Source: an uncultured Coriobacteriaceae bacterium (GTDB lineage: Bacteria; Actinomycetota; Coriobacteriia; Coriobacteriales; Eggerthellaceae). From it: a stretch of DNA of 64,000 nt. The notes beneath the pieces are model-generated. The model saw only the letters and a program-made list of their open reading frames with translations. It had not been told where the DNA came from and made no database searches. Below are positions 43,407 through 52,016 of this stretch, one piece after another. The position numbers and the translations under genes are program-made. The stretch spans positions 124,001 to 188,000 of the forward strand of contig CASFII010000007.1 of assembly GCA_949294735.1 (NCBI GenBank). The letters run 5' to 3'. How positions within the stretch are numbered: the stretch's first letter is position 1; the number at the start of each line of letters is the position of its first letter.

Positions 43407-44738
43407 CTAACTCATTAAGTCGCTGCGCGCTTCCCATAGTTGCTTAATCAATTCAATTTCAGCATCTTCCGATACGCTACTATCAGGGGCAGAGCTCATG
43501 ACGCTCAAAATCCAGCGGTGACCATCTTTTTCTACAATGCCAGCATCGCAGGTGCCGTTGAAGTATCCGGTACCAGCAATCCAGCCTGCTTTATTGTAAA
43601 CCTTGGTGGTGTCCGAACCGATAGCTTCACGAATAAACGATTTATTGGTGCTGCCCAAAAGACCTTTGAGCCATTCGGCGCACGAAGCATCGCTTTCCAA
43701 ATAGTTAGCCATTCGCAGCCACAGCGTGGCGCTTTCGCGGGCGCTGTAACGAGGATACCAAGCATCGTCTGCCAAAGCGCTATCAACGCCGCAATCTGTA
43801 AGCCAGTTTCTGAAGGCGCTGCCGTCAAAATTTGCCCGCAGAATACGAAACGCGTTATTGTCGGAATAGAGGATGCTGCTTTCTATAAGTGAAGCAATGC
43901 TTCCGCTGCGGGTGCTCGATTCACTATCCAGATAGGAAGAAGCAACTCCTGCAGAACGTTGCGAACTACCACTTACCTTTCCTGTGTCAATTTGTGTTTC
44001 GCATACATACAAGGAATAGAGTGCTTTAATGCTGCTGGCGCCATAGACGCGCTGGTCAAGATTCGAGGCTATGCCGCGACCTGTGTTGAGATCAATTAGC
44101 ATAAACCCTACGTTCCAACCTCGGTTCGAATAGGTTTCAAGTGCCTTATTAAGTGCTTTTGTGCTTGCTTCGGAGAGTTGAGGCTTGGGGTCAGCACTGT
44201 TCGAATTGAGGGTGAAGGCGAAAGGTTCTTTCGAAGATTTTAGGTTCTTGAGGTCCTTTGAGGTGGGAGTGTATGGTTCGCATTCGTCGAGGCGATATTC
44301 AGGTTCTAAACTTTGGCGCCAACTGGTTTCAATAAATGCGAACGTGTTTTGCAGTGAATCTTCCGCGTATTCTGCGGTAGCTATGCCAAGTGTTTTATGT
44401 GATTCAAGAGAAGCAATCTTTTTGTCGAACATAATGATGTCTAATTTAAACAGGGTAACAGTAGTAGCCACCACAACAACTACCGCAATAAATACGCATA
44501 CGCTAATGACTTTAATGTATTTGCGCAGGTGTTTTGCTTGAGACGGCTCTGGGGCTTGCTCTTGATTGCCCTCAGACTTCTGTTCCTGGCTGTAATTAGG
44601 TTTTTGTTCTTGGTGGTTTTCAGGTTCTTCCCGAGGCTGTTCTTCAAGCTCTTCCTGGGACTGGTTTTCAGGCTCCCGTTTTTGCGGGAGTTCTTGTTCC
44701 AGTTCTTCGTTCTGACGTATTTTGGCGTGTTTAGCCAC
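43407..44738 (-). CDS. Membrane-anchored serine hydrolase of the beta-lactamase fold, paralogue of its neighbour
   Basis: About 443 residues from the GTG at 44738, chosen because GAAAGGAA sits 5 nt upstream; an ATG eight codons earlier lacks this. The first 70 residues are extremely Glu/Gln/Pro-rich and cytosolic. One membrane span (about 77-100, 'VISVCVFIAVVVVVATTVTLF') follows. The outer domain shares with its neighbour the 'YTPTSKDLKNL' linker, 'GASSIKALYSLYV' (SxxK), 'YSDNNAFRILRANF' (SDN) and 'KVYNKAGWIAGTG' (KAG). It carries a Ser-rich insertion near 'SGSSQRSAGVASSYLD'. It is a type II membrane protein rather than a lipoprotein. Confidence 0.83.
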   Translation of the reverse strand: MAKHAKIRQNEELEQELPQKREPENQSQEELEEQPREEPENHQEQKPNYSQEQKSEGNQEQAPEPSQAKHLRKYIKVISVCVFIAVVVVVATTVTLFKLDIIMFDKKIASLESHKTLGIATAEYAEDSLQNTFAFIETSWRQSLEPEYRLDECEPYTPTSKDLKNLKSSKEPFAFTLNSNSADPKPQLSEASTKALNKALETYSNRGWNVGFMLIDLNTGRGIASNLDQRVYGASSIKALYSLYVCETQIDTGKVSGSSQRSAGVASSYLDSESSTRSGSIASLIESSILYSDNNAFRILRANFDGSAFRNWLTDCGVDSALADDAWYPRYSARESATLWLRMANYLESDASCAEWLKGLLGSTNKSFIREAIGSDTTKVYNKAGWIAGTGYFNGTCDAGIVEKDGHRWILSVMSSAPDSSVSEDAEIELIKQLWEARSDLMS

Positions 44739-44971
44739 GTGATTCCTTTCGTATGCGAACAAAATTGTAGCAGACAGACCCGACGGTGCTTCAGTAATGC
44801 TTTAGTAATGCTTTGGTAATGTTGCAGCAGTTCCGCACTAATGCTTCGGTTAGTCTGCTTTTGTAAAGTTCTTCTGCCTGGTCTGTGTGTATTTGGTTAC
44901 ATTCAAGCTTGTGGCTGTGTATTTCTGAGCGCTTCGCTATACTATGCACCGTTCCAAACTGAAGCATTTCA

Positions 44972-45060
44972 GCTGGGCTGGGGCGGCGACATGTTCCGAA
45001 CCTGGTCAGGTCCGGGAGGAAGCAGCCATAAGGGACCGCTGACGAGCGCCCCCGTCCACC
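44972..45060 (+). ncRNA. ffs: Signal recognition particle RNA, small bacterial type
   Basis: The conserved domain IV is unmistakable: GTTCCGAACCTGGTCAGG then TCCGGGAGGAAGCAGCC at about 44993-45027. GGGGCG (44980-44985) pairs with CGCCCC (45047-45052) to close the helix. A -10-like TATACT at 44938-44943 suggests the precursor starts near 44950. It pairs with Ffh to target nascent membrane proteins. It lies just before the DedA gene. The exact ends are uncertain by about 10-20 nt. Confidence 0.93.
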
Positions 45061-45088
45061 TGGAATGCTTTTTTGTGAAAGGTCACAC

Positions 45089-45742
45089 GTGGAAATCATC
45101 CAATTTTTTATAGATTTGTTGCAAGATCCGCGCGGATTTATTGCTGAGTGGATTGTTGCCTTTGGTGTAGGCGCCTACATTCCTATTTTCCTCATTATTT
45201 TTGTAGAAACTGGCCTGGTAGTTATGCCCTTTTTACCGGGCGACTCGTTGCTGTTTACGGCGGGTTTCTTTGCGGCCGATGGTGGCGGTTTAAACATTTT
45301 TGTATTGCTTCCTGTAGTCTGGGTTGCAGGTATTTTGGGCGACTCTTGCAATTATTGGATCGGTCGCGGTTTCGGCAAAGGTATTTTGGAATCGGGCAAG
45401 GTAAAAGCTATGACGCCTGAGCGCATCGAAAAAACCGAAGCCATGATCAACAAGTGGGGCCCTGTAGCGGTATTCTTGGGTCATTTCTTCCCGTTTATTC
45501 GCACGTTCGTGCCATTCTTTTCGGGCTTAGGGCATATGCATTATCGCCGGTTTCTGATTTTTAACATTTCTGGCGTTATAACCTGGTCAAGCATCTTTAT
45601 TCTGCTGGGTTATTTCTTTGGCGGTATCCCCATTGTGCAGCAGCACTTTGAATTGGTTATCGTTGCTATTTTGGTGATTTCTTTGATTCCAGCAATTAGC
45701 GGTGCCATTAAAGCAAAGCTTTCAATGAACAATTCCAAATAG
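45089..45742 (+). CDS. DedA-family membrane protein
   Basis: A 217-residue protein from the GTG at 45089, which has GAAAGGT 5 nt upstream; an in-frame ATG at 45065 lies close to the SRP RNA end. DedA (VTT/SNARE-assoc) motifs are clear: 'IIFVETGLVVMPFLPGDSLLFTAGF' (split near 36-60), 'GDSCNYWIGRGFGKGI', 'KTEAMINKWGPVAVFLGHFFPFIRTFVPFFSGLG' with the conserved Arg, and 'NISGVITWSSIFILLGYFFGG'. Members recycle undecaprenyl phosphate or move phospholipids and support pH and envelope balance. It lies 29 bp after the SRP RNA. Confidence 0.93.
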   Translation: MEIIQFFIDLLQDPRGFIAEWIVAFGVGAYIPIFLIIFVETGLVVMPFLPGDSLLFTAGFFAADGGGLNIFVLLPVVWVAGILGDSCNYWIGRGFGKGILESGKVKAMTPERIEKTEAMINKWGPVAVFLGHFFPFIRTFVPFFSGLGHMHYRRFLIFNISGVITWSSIFILLGYFFGGIPIVQQHFELVIVAILVISLIPAISGAIKAKLSMNNSK

Positions 45743-45749
45743 TTATAAT
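45721..45749 (+). promoter_or_regulatory. Possible dnaX promoter
   Basis: A perfect TATAAT at 45744-45749 lies 17 bp after TTCAAT (45721-45726), a poor -35. It overlaps the end of the DedA gene and is 87 bp before dnaX. Confidence 0.35.
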
Positions 45750-45836
45750 TTAACGCGACACTAATCGTTGATTTTTGCTGAAACGGAACATGCGACAGAC
45801 TGCATGTTCGGCGCGCACACAAGGACGGGCAGAGCA

Positions 45837-48080
45837 ATGTCAGAAGCTTTATACAGAAAGTATAGACCGCAGATTTTCGAAGATGTGGTTGGTCAGGAAC
45901 ACATTGAGCGCACCATCAAAAACGCTATTTCCCAAGATAAAGTAAGCCATGCTTATTTGTTTACGGGGCCTCGTGGTACTGGTAAAACCACTACGGCGCG
46001 CCTGTTAGCAAAAGCGCTTCTGTGCGAAAAGGGTCCTACGGCTGAACCTGATGGTACCTGCGAAGACTGCGTAGCTATTGCAAACGGTGAACACCCTGAC
46101 GTCTATGAACTGGACGCCGCTTCCAGAACGGGTGTAGACAATGTACGCGAAGAAATAATTGGGCGCGTGCAATTTGCTCCGACGCGCGGGCGCTATAAGG
46201 TTTACATCATCGACGAAGTTCATATGCTTTCCACGGCGGCCTTCAACGCCTTGTTAAAGACGCTAGAAGAACCTCCAAGTCATGTGATTTTTATTTTGTG
46301 TACGACCGACCCCCAGAAGGTTCCCGAAACTATTCATTCGCGCTGCCAACGTTTCGATTTTCGTCGCATTTCGCCTGAAGCTATGGTAGCCCGCCTGGGA
46401 GCCGTGTGTGTAGCTGAAGGCGTGGAATTTGAAGGTGAAGCACTGGATTTAATTGCGCACCGAGCTGAAGGCGGTATGCGTAATGCGTTAACGTCACTTG
46501 AGCAGCTGATTGCTTTTGGCGAAGGAAAAGTGACCCTTGAAGTTGCCGAACGCCTGCTGGGTTCTTTAGACTCCAGTGACTTGGCAGAAATTGTGCAAGC
46601 TATTGGCAAGCGCGACGTTGCCCATTGTTTCCGCTGGACTGCCGAATATGTAGAAACAGGTGCTGACCTTGCTCAATTCGCGCGTGACTTGGCGGAGCAT
46701 ATTCGCAATATGTACATTATGACCATGGCCGGGGAAGACGTTCCTCTGGAAGTGAGTGAAACTACTCGTCGGGAACTTGCCGAAGAAATGAAGTTGTACG
46801 GCGAAGATCGCCTGTCGCGCATGTTGTGTGTGTTGGGTGATTTGATTTCTGAATTGAAGACTTCGTCAAACCCGCGTCTGAGTTTTGAAATTGCTTTGAC
46901 GCGTATGGTGCGTCCCGATTCCGATTTAACGCTCGAAGCCTTAGCTGAGCGCGTTTCAGCGCTGGAGTCTGGTTGTTCTGCGGTTGCACATGTGATTTCA
47001 GATGGTGGAACTTCTAGCGTGCGACCTTCGGCCACTTCGGTTGATGTGAATCCGGCAGCTCCGGCTTCGCAAAAACCTACGCCTGTTTCTTTTCAGGAGC
47101 CCGCGGTTTCAGCTGCAGCTTTCGCTTCGGTTTCTGCTTCTCAGGCACCACAAAAGCATGATGAAGTTGCAACACCTGCGTCCGTGAACCAAGTGACCGC
47201 ACCTACCGGTTTTGTGAATCGACAGACTGCACCAACAACTGCTCAACAACCCATCCAGCAAGTTTCTGGACAGCCGAAGACTCAGGGAGCTGTTACCAGT
47301 TCGGCGGGTGCGCCCACTTCGCCAGGTGCGACCGTTTCGCCAGGTGCACCAGAATCAGCAGGGACGGGAGCAAAGCTTTCTGAGCAAATGTTGAACAGCT
47401 TGCAAAATCCTGCAACTTTGCAGCGTATTTGGCAGGCTGCACTTACTACTTTAAAGAAAGAAAAAGCAGCTCATGGCGTATTGTTCTTAAATACGCGGGC
47501 TGTATTAGACCGCGATAATGCGGTTGTTCGCATTGAATTTCCTGCGGAGAATTCGTTTGCTTACAAAACGGCGCAAAAGGCAGAAATCCAGGATGCCCTT
47601 GCGGCAGCTTTAACGCAAGCGAGCGGAACACCGCTGCCGTTTGTGCTTGCGCAGGCAGGGTCTACTGTTGCGGCCCCTGTTCGTGCAGCAAACGTAGCGG
47701 CTGCTCCTGTCCTACCCACGGCAGCTCCAGTTCAGGCCAATCCAGTTCAATCGGCTCCTGCACAAATGGCATCAGCCCAGCCTGCTCCTTCGGCAGCATC
47801 AGCTCCTACGGTAGCGCCAATTCCTACGTATGAAGCGCCCGCTCCTTCGGTAACACCCGCTCCTGCAGCAGCGCCAGCGTACGAGCCAATGCCAGTGGAT
47901 GCTTACGGCGATATGCCGCCCTATGACGACGAACCTTATCCTGAGTCGCAGTCCGATGTTTCCACGCCTACCATTTCGCCTTCAACCAAAAAAGCTCCCG
48001 TTGAAGACGAAACTGCCTGGGAGGCGCTTTTAACGCAAAACTTTGGCGAAAACATTGTGTTCGAAGAGCTAGATGACTAA
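45837..48080 (+). CDS. dnaX: DNA polymerase III gamma/tau subunit
   Basis: A 747-residue clamp-loader ATPase. It starts 'MSEALYRKYRPQIFEDVVGQEHI', with Walker A GPRGTGKTT (about 44-52), the zinc site 'CEKGPTAEPDGTCEDC' (one of the usual four Cys is Asp, about residue 72), 'VYIIDEVHMLSTAAFNALLKTLEEPP' near 121-146 and 'TIHSRCQRFDFRRI'. After domain III (about 370) comes a 300-residue Ala/Pro/Thr/Gln-rich linker, with a conserved tau-like block ('QRIWQAALTTLKKEKAAHGVLF') in the middle. I chose the ATG at 45837 (AAGGACGG upstream); the track to 45768 adds unrelated residues. It heads the dnaX-ybaB-recR cluster. Confidence 0.96.
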   Translation: MSEALYRKYRPQIFEDVVGQEHIERTIKNAISQDKVSHAYLFTGPRGTGKTTTARLLAKALLCEKGPTAEPDGTCEDCVAIANGEHPDVYELDAASRTGVDNVREEIIGRVQFAPTRGRYKVYIIDEVHMLSTAAFNALLKTLEEPPSHVIFILCTTDPQKVPETIHSRCQRFDFRRISPEAMVARLGAVCVAEGVEFEGEALDLIAHRAEGGMRNALTSLEQLIAFGEGKVTLEVAERLLGSLDSSDLAEIVQAIGKRDVAHCFRWTAEYVETGADLAQFARDLAEHIRNMYIMTMAGEDVPLEVSETTRRELAEEMKLYGEDRLSRMLCVLGDLISELKTSSNPRLSFEIALTRMVRPDSDLTLEALAERVSALESGCSAVAHVISDGGTSSVRPSATSVDVNPAAPASQKPTPVSFQEPAVSAAAFASVSASQAPQKHDEVATPASVNQVTAPTGFVNRQTAPTTAQQPIQQVSGQPKTQGAVTSSAGAPTSPGATVSPGAPESAGTGAKLSEQMLNSLQNPATLQRIWQAALTTLKKEKAAHGVLFLNTRAVLDRDNAVVRIEFPAENSFAYKTAQKAEIQDALAAALTQASGTPLPFVLAQAGSTVAAPVRAANVAAAPVLPTAAPVQANPVQSAPAQMASAQPAPSAASAPTVAPIPTYEAPAPSVTPAPAAAPAYEPMPVDAYGDMPPYDDEPYPESQSDVSTPTISPSTKKAPVEDETAWEALLTQNFGENIVFEELDD

Positions 48081-48168
48081 GGCGAACAGGTCACTTATTC
48101 GGTACAATACGTAATCGCGTCTGACGGATGCTTGGCGAAGAAAAAGACGCTCAATAAAGGAGAGCCTT

Positions 48169-48477
48169 ATGGATATGAAGAAAATGATGAAGCAAGCTCA
48201 GCGTATGCAGCTTGAGTTGGCTCGCGCTCAGGAAGAACTCAAAGAAATGACTTTTGAAGCCACCGCTGGTGGTGGCATGGTGAAGGCTGTTGCCAAAGGC
48301 GACGGTTCCGTGGAAAAAGTAACTATTGATCCTGAGGCCGTGGATCCCGAAGACGTTGAAATGCTGGAAGACATGGTGTGCGCAGCGGTCAACGAAGCAT
48401 TGCGTGGTGTTGCTGAACTGGGCAATCAGCGCATGAGCGCCATTACAGGTGGCATGAAAATTCCTGGCATGATGTAG
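48169..48477 (+). CDS. YbaB/EbfC-family nucleoid-associated protein
   Basis: A 102-residue protein: 'MDMKKMMKQAQRMQLELARAQEELKEM' helix, the beta core 'FEATAGGGMVKAVAKGDGSVEKVTIDPE' and the helix 'LEDMVCAAVNEALRGVAEL', ending in the Gly/Met-rich 'ITGGMKIPGMM' tail. It binds DNA as a dimer, and is almost always between dnaX and recR, as here. AAAGGAGAGCC precedes the ATG. Confidence 0.95.
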   Translation: MDMKKMMKQAQRMQLELARAQEELKEMTFEATAGGGMVKAVAKGDGSVEKVTIDPEAVDPEDVEMLEDMVCAAVNEALRGVAELGNQRMSAITGGMKIPGMM

Positions 48478-48487
48478 GCGAAGTACG

Positions 48488-49084
48488 GTGTATTCAGCCC
48501 CATCTATTCAAAAACTTTTAGATGAACTTGAGCGACTTCCGGGCATTGGCCCGAAGTCTGCTCAGCGTATGGCATATTGGATTCTCAACGCTGACCGTGC
48601 CACGGCAATGCGTTTGTCTGAAGCGATTGCTGAAGTGAAGGACACGGTTCATTTTTGTTCAAGGTGTTTCAACTATGCCGAAGATGATTTATGCGAAATC
48701 TGTGCTTCTTCAAAGCGAGATGCCTCGATTCTTTGTGTGGTGAGCGAACCGCGCGATATTCCGCCCATTGAGCGAACCGCTGTTTTTTCAGGTGTATATC
48801 ACGTGTTGGGTGGTGCGCTTTCTCCTATGGAGGGCATTGGTCCAGATGATTTACACATAGCTGACCTCATGAAACGTTTGGCGGCTGAGCCTATTGAAGA
48901 AGTAGTCTTGGCAACAAACCCCAATGTTGAAGGCGAAACAACCGCTGCCTATCTGGCACGTTTGATTAAGCCACTGGGAATAAAGGTCACGCGTTTGGCG
49001 AGTGGTCTGCCAGTTGGGGGAGACTTAGAGTTTGCTGACGAAGTAACCCTGGGTCGTTCTTTAGAAAATCGCCAGGTCCTTTAA
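48488..49084 (+). CDS. recR: Recombination mediator RecR
   Basis: A 198-residue protein. The helix-hairpin-helix is 'LLDELERLPGIGPKSAQRMAYWIL', the zinc site 'CSRCFNYAEDDLCEIC' (about 57-72), and the Toprim core 'LCVVSEPRDIPPIERT' and 'VLATNPNVEGETTAAYLARL'. RecR works with RecO/RecF to load RecA at gaps. The GTG start lies 10 bp after ybaB. Length is standard. Confidence 0.97.
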   Translation: MYSAPSIQKLLDELERLPGIGPKSAQRMAYWILNADRATAMRLSEAIAEVKDTVHFCSRCFNYAEDDLCEICASSKRDASILCVVSEPRDIPPIERTAVFSGVYHVLGGALSPMEGIGPDDLHIADLMKRLAAEPIEEVVLATNPNVEGETTAAYLARLIKPLGIKVTRLASGLPVGGDLEFADEVTLGRSLENRQVL

Positions 49085-49114
49085 ACCAAAAACCAGAAAA
49101 CCAGAAAACTCAGA

Positions 49115-49160
49115 GGGACGTGTCTTTTGGCACGCGACCGCATGCCAAAAGACACGTCCC
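49115..49160. terminator. 17-bp perfect hairpin made of two inverted repeat units (copy 9), between convergent recR and thrC
   Basis: GGGACGTGTCTTTTGGC (49115-49131) is the exact reverse complement of 49144-49160, with a 12-nt loop. CTTTTCTG follows on the plus strand. It sits in the 94-bp gap between two convergent genes and probably serves as a two-way terminator. Confidence 0.8.
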
Positions 49161-49178
49161 CTTTTCTGATTTCCGGCT

Positions 49179-50786
49179 TTACTTCAAGAAATCCATTACG
49201 GCTTTTTCTATGCTTTCGGTGTCGCTTTCAATAGTTGTGTTGAAGCGTAGCGGCATGCTATCCAAAGAAGCCAACCCTGCAGGAATGTTGTGCTGGTTGG
49301 TTTCTTTGGCAATCAAATCGTTTAACTGGCAGCCAGTAAGTGCCGCAACTTCTGCGGGAAGTTCTTCGTTCGGCGCAAGTTTATGCAATGCGCGATACAC
49401 ATTGTTTCCAAATTTTGCCCAATGAGCAGTGCTAACTACCAGCACTGGGTTTTCGCCACGCAGGTTTTCGGCGGTAGCATAGGCTACGGCAGTGTGCGGG
49501 TCTAAGAGGTAGTTGTGTTGCTGGAACACTTCGCGGATGGTTTCTAAGCAGCTTGCGTTGTCTATAGAATCGGCGGCAAACGTATTACGCACCGCTGCAA
49601 ATGTTTCTTGGTCAATGCGGAAGTTGCCTTTAGTGTTTAAGCTGTCCATCCAGTCGCGAATTTTCTCCGCATTGCGCCCCGTCAGCTCAAACAGCTGACG
49701 TTCCAAATTGGAAGACACCAGAATGTCCATGGATGGCGATGGCGTAAGCACAAATTCGCGGTCAACAATGTGATAGCTCCCCGTGTTGATGAAATCCGTA
49801 AGCACACGGTTCTCATTGCTTGCGCAGAAAAGCATATCGATGGGTGCGCCCATTTGCTTAGCGTACCAGGCAGCTAAAATGTTGCCAAAATTTCCCGTCG
49901 GAACACACACATCAAGCAAGTCGCCAGCAGCTAGCTTTCCTTGGTGTACTAGTTCCGCATAGGCAGACAGGTAATACACTACCTGGGGCAATAGGCGTCC
50001 CCAATTGATGGAATTAGCGCTGGAAAGAGAAACGCGGTGTTCGCCGAGCAGTTGTTCGGCGAATTTTTCGTCGCCAAACACCTTCTTTACGCCCGTCTGG
50101 CAATCGTCAAAGTTGCCCGCGACCCCCCAAACAAAAACATTCTCACCTGTTTGCGTGAGCATCTGTTTGCGCTGAATGTCGCTGACACCGTCGGCGGGGT
50201 ACAGCACACCAATGTGCACACCTTCGGCATCTTTAAAACCTTCCAGTGCCGCTTTGCCTGTGTCGCCCGAAGTGGCAACCAAGATTAAAAAGTTGTGATC
50301 AAGTTGACCGCGCTTTTGCAAAGCTTGCGCGCTGGCAGAGAAGAATTTCGGCAAACACTGTAGAGCCATGTCCTTAAAAGCACTGGTAGGACCATGCCAT
50401 AGTTCCAGAACATGGGTGTTTGCATTGAGGCTGGTGATGGGGCAAATTTCTTCGGTGTCAAAGTTTGAGCCATATGCTTGCGACATAAGTGCATCAACTT
50501 GATCGGCAGGTAAGTCGACCCCAAAAGCTTTATACACGGTGGCAGCACGCTGGGCGTAGGACATTTCTGCCAACTGCAGGATTTCGTCCAAAGAAAGCGA
50601 AGGAATGTTATCTGGAACATATAAGCCGCCACCAGGAGCAATGCCATTGATAACGGCCTCAGTAAAGGGTACGCCTTGCGTGTTCAAACCACGCGTATCG
50701 CGGTACAGATTAGTTTTCTTGTTGGCTGGCGTAGCAGTAGCCTGGGTGTTCTGGGGTGTGGGTGTGTTCTGGGGCGTGTCTTTCAT
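49179..50786 (-). CDS. thrC: Threonine synthase
   Basis: A 535-residue PLP enzyme of the longer (fold type II, subgroup with yeast/E. coli ThrC) type. Motifs: 'LYRDTRGLNTQGVPFTEAVINGIAPGGGLYVPD', with the break at residue 45, the PLP Lys in 'ELWHGPTSAFKDMALQ' (Lys about 141), 'ATSGDTGKAALEGF', 'VPTGNFGNILAAWYAKQMG' and the late 'DPHTAVAYA'. It makes threonine from O-phosphohomoserine. The first 25 residues are a Thr/Pro/Gln/Asn-rich tail with 'TPQNTPTPQNTQ', absent from most homologues. GAAGGGAGC precedes the ATG. Confidence 0.96.
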   Translation of the reverse strand: MKDTPQNTPTPQNTQATATPANKKTNLYRDTRGLNTQGVPFTEAVINGIAPGGGLYVPDNIPSLSLDEILQLAEMSYAQRAATVYKAFGVDLPADQVDALMSQAYGSNFDTEEICPITSLNANTHVLELWHGPTSAFKDMALQCLPKFFSASAQALQKRGQLDHNFLILVATSGDTGKAALEGFKDAEGVHIGVLYPADGVSDIQRKQMLTQTGENVFVWGVAGNFDDCQTGVKKVFGDEKFAEQLLGEHRVSLSSANSINWGRLLPQVVYYLSAYAELVHQGKLAAGDLLDVCVPTGNFGNILAAWYAKQMGAPIDMLFCASNENRVLTDFINTGSYHIVDREFVLTPSPSMDILVSSNLERQLFELTGRNAEKIRDWMDSLNTKGNFRIDQETFAAVRNTFAADSIDNASCLETIREVFQQHNYLLDPHTAVAYATAENLRGENPVLVVSTAHWAKFGNNVYRALHKLAPNEELPAEVAALTGCQLNDLIAKETNQHNIPAGLASLDSMPLRFNTTIESDTESIEKAVMDFLK

Positions 50787-50952
50787 GATGCTCCCTTCGC
50801 TTTGCGTAACCAGCTTATATTACCATCGTGCGCTCATAACTTTTTGCGCATATATAAGTTTTGCGGTCATTTGTAATCGCTGGGTTCCATTTACTCAAGC
50901 AACAATGGGTATAGTTGAAGCACTTGAGGATATTGCTAGAAAGGGTACATCA

Positions 50953-51942
50953 ATGAGTTGTCCTATCAATGTTCGGATTATTTCGAAATCCGAAGTAGAG
51001 TCTTTGTTGACGCCCGAAGATGTAATTCATGCGGTTCAGGAAACGTTTAAAGCTTTGGGCGAAGGTCAAATTAATCACCCCGTGAAAGAGCCCATGTGGA
51101 TGGGTGAACACAACGACAACATGCTGCTTGCTATGCCTGCGCATGTGAAGAACAAAAAGGTCGTAGGCGTGAAATGGGTGAACATGTTTGCTCATCAGCA
51201 AGAGGGAATTCCTTCCTCCTACGGCAATATTTTGATTTTGAATCACGAAGAAAACGGTCAACCCTATGCACTCATGGAAGCCAGCCCCATTACCTATATG
51301 CGAACTGCTGGTGGTCATGCTGTTGTTGCAGCTCAGTATTTGGCACGCAAGGATTCCAAGGTGTTGGCGATTATCGGCTGCGGCGAAGAGGGTAAAGCGG
51401 GAGCTCGCGGTTTTCTGGCGGCTTTCCCAGGGCTGAAAGAGTTGCGCTTGTGCGATACGAACCCAGCAGCATTGGAACGTATGAAGGAAGAATTTGGTAA
51501 CTGCGTACAGGTGACGTTCTGCGCGAATGCGCAAGAAGCTGTAGAAACTGCAGATATGGTACTTATTGTGACCACGGCGCGTGTTCCCTTGGTGAAATAT
51601 GCTTGGTTGAAGCAGGGAAGCTTTGTTGCAGGGTTGCATGCGTTTTACGATATGGATCCTGATATTTCCCAAAAAGCAGACAAGTGGTTTTTCGGATCGA
51701 AGGAAACAGACTTCCATCAAATTATTGAAGCGCCGTTCTTTAAAGATTTCGGGCTTTCTATGGAAAGAGTGACGGGTGACTTGGGTGAAGTTGCCACGGG
51801 GCAAATTTCAGGACGCGAAAACGACGACGAGATTATTCTATATACCCACATGGGCATGGGTGCGTTAGACATCATGGTAGGCAACATGGTGTATCAGCGC
51901 GCTATTGAACAGGGAATAGGGAAGGTGATTGACCTTTCGTAG
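50953..51942 (+). CDS. Ornithine cyclodeaminase/mu-crystallin family protein
   Basis: A 329-residue NAD(P)-binding protein. It starts 'MSCPINVRIISKSEVESLLTPEDVIHAVQETF' at the ATG at 50953, with AAAGGG 7 nt upstream; the frame is open further 5' but that part overlaps thrC. Features: 'VGVKWVNMFAHQQEGIPSSYG', 'RTAGGHAVVAAQYLAR', the Rossmann motif 'VLAIIGCGEEGKAGARGFLAAFP' (about 136-158) and 'DLGEVATGQISGRENDDEI'. Family members include ornithine cyclodeaminase, alanine dehydrogenase (archaeal) and ketimine reductases, so the substrate is uncertain. It is divergent from thrC. Confidence 0.88.
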   Translation: MSCPINVRIISKSEVESLLTPEDVIHAVQETFKALGEGQINHPVKEPMWMGEHNDNMLLAMPAHVKNKKVVGVKWVNMFAHQQEGIPSSYGNILILNHEENGQPYALMEASPITYMRTAGGHAVVAAQYLARKDSKVLAIIGCGEEGKAGARGFLAAFPGLKELRLCDTNPAALERMKEEFGNCVQVTFCANAQEAVETADMVLIVTTARVPLVKYAWLKQGSFVAGLHAFYDMDPDISQKADKWFFGSKETDFHQIIEAPFFKDFGLSMERVTGDLGEVATGQISGRENDDEIILYTHMGMGALDIMVGNMVYQRAIEQGIGKVIDLS

Positions 51943-52016
51943 TTTGCATTTCCGCAACCTTCTATTCACAACTTCCTAACTAGATAAGAGCACTTCAAGA
52001 GGAAAGGAGGAAGCGC

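Noticed and set aside
47400-47480. Programmed frameshift site in dnaX for a short gamma form
   Set aside because: A-rich runs occur (AAAGAAAGAAAAAG) but no classic A6G slippery sequence with a downstream stem is visible.
49120-49425. Open frame starting inside the recR-thrC hairpin
   Set aside because: It begins in the repeat and is antisense to the end of thrC; no ribosome site.
50605-50952. 116-codon extension of the ornithine-cyclodeaminase-like protein
   Set aside because: It lies antisense to the start of thrC, and the family begins at 50953 with a good ribosome site.
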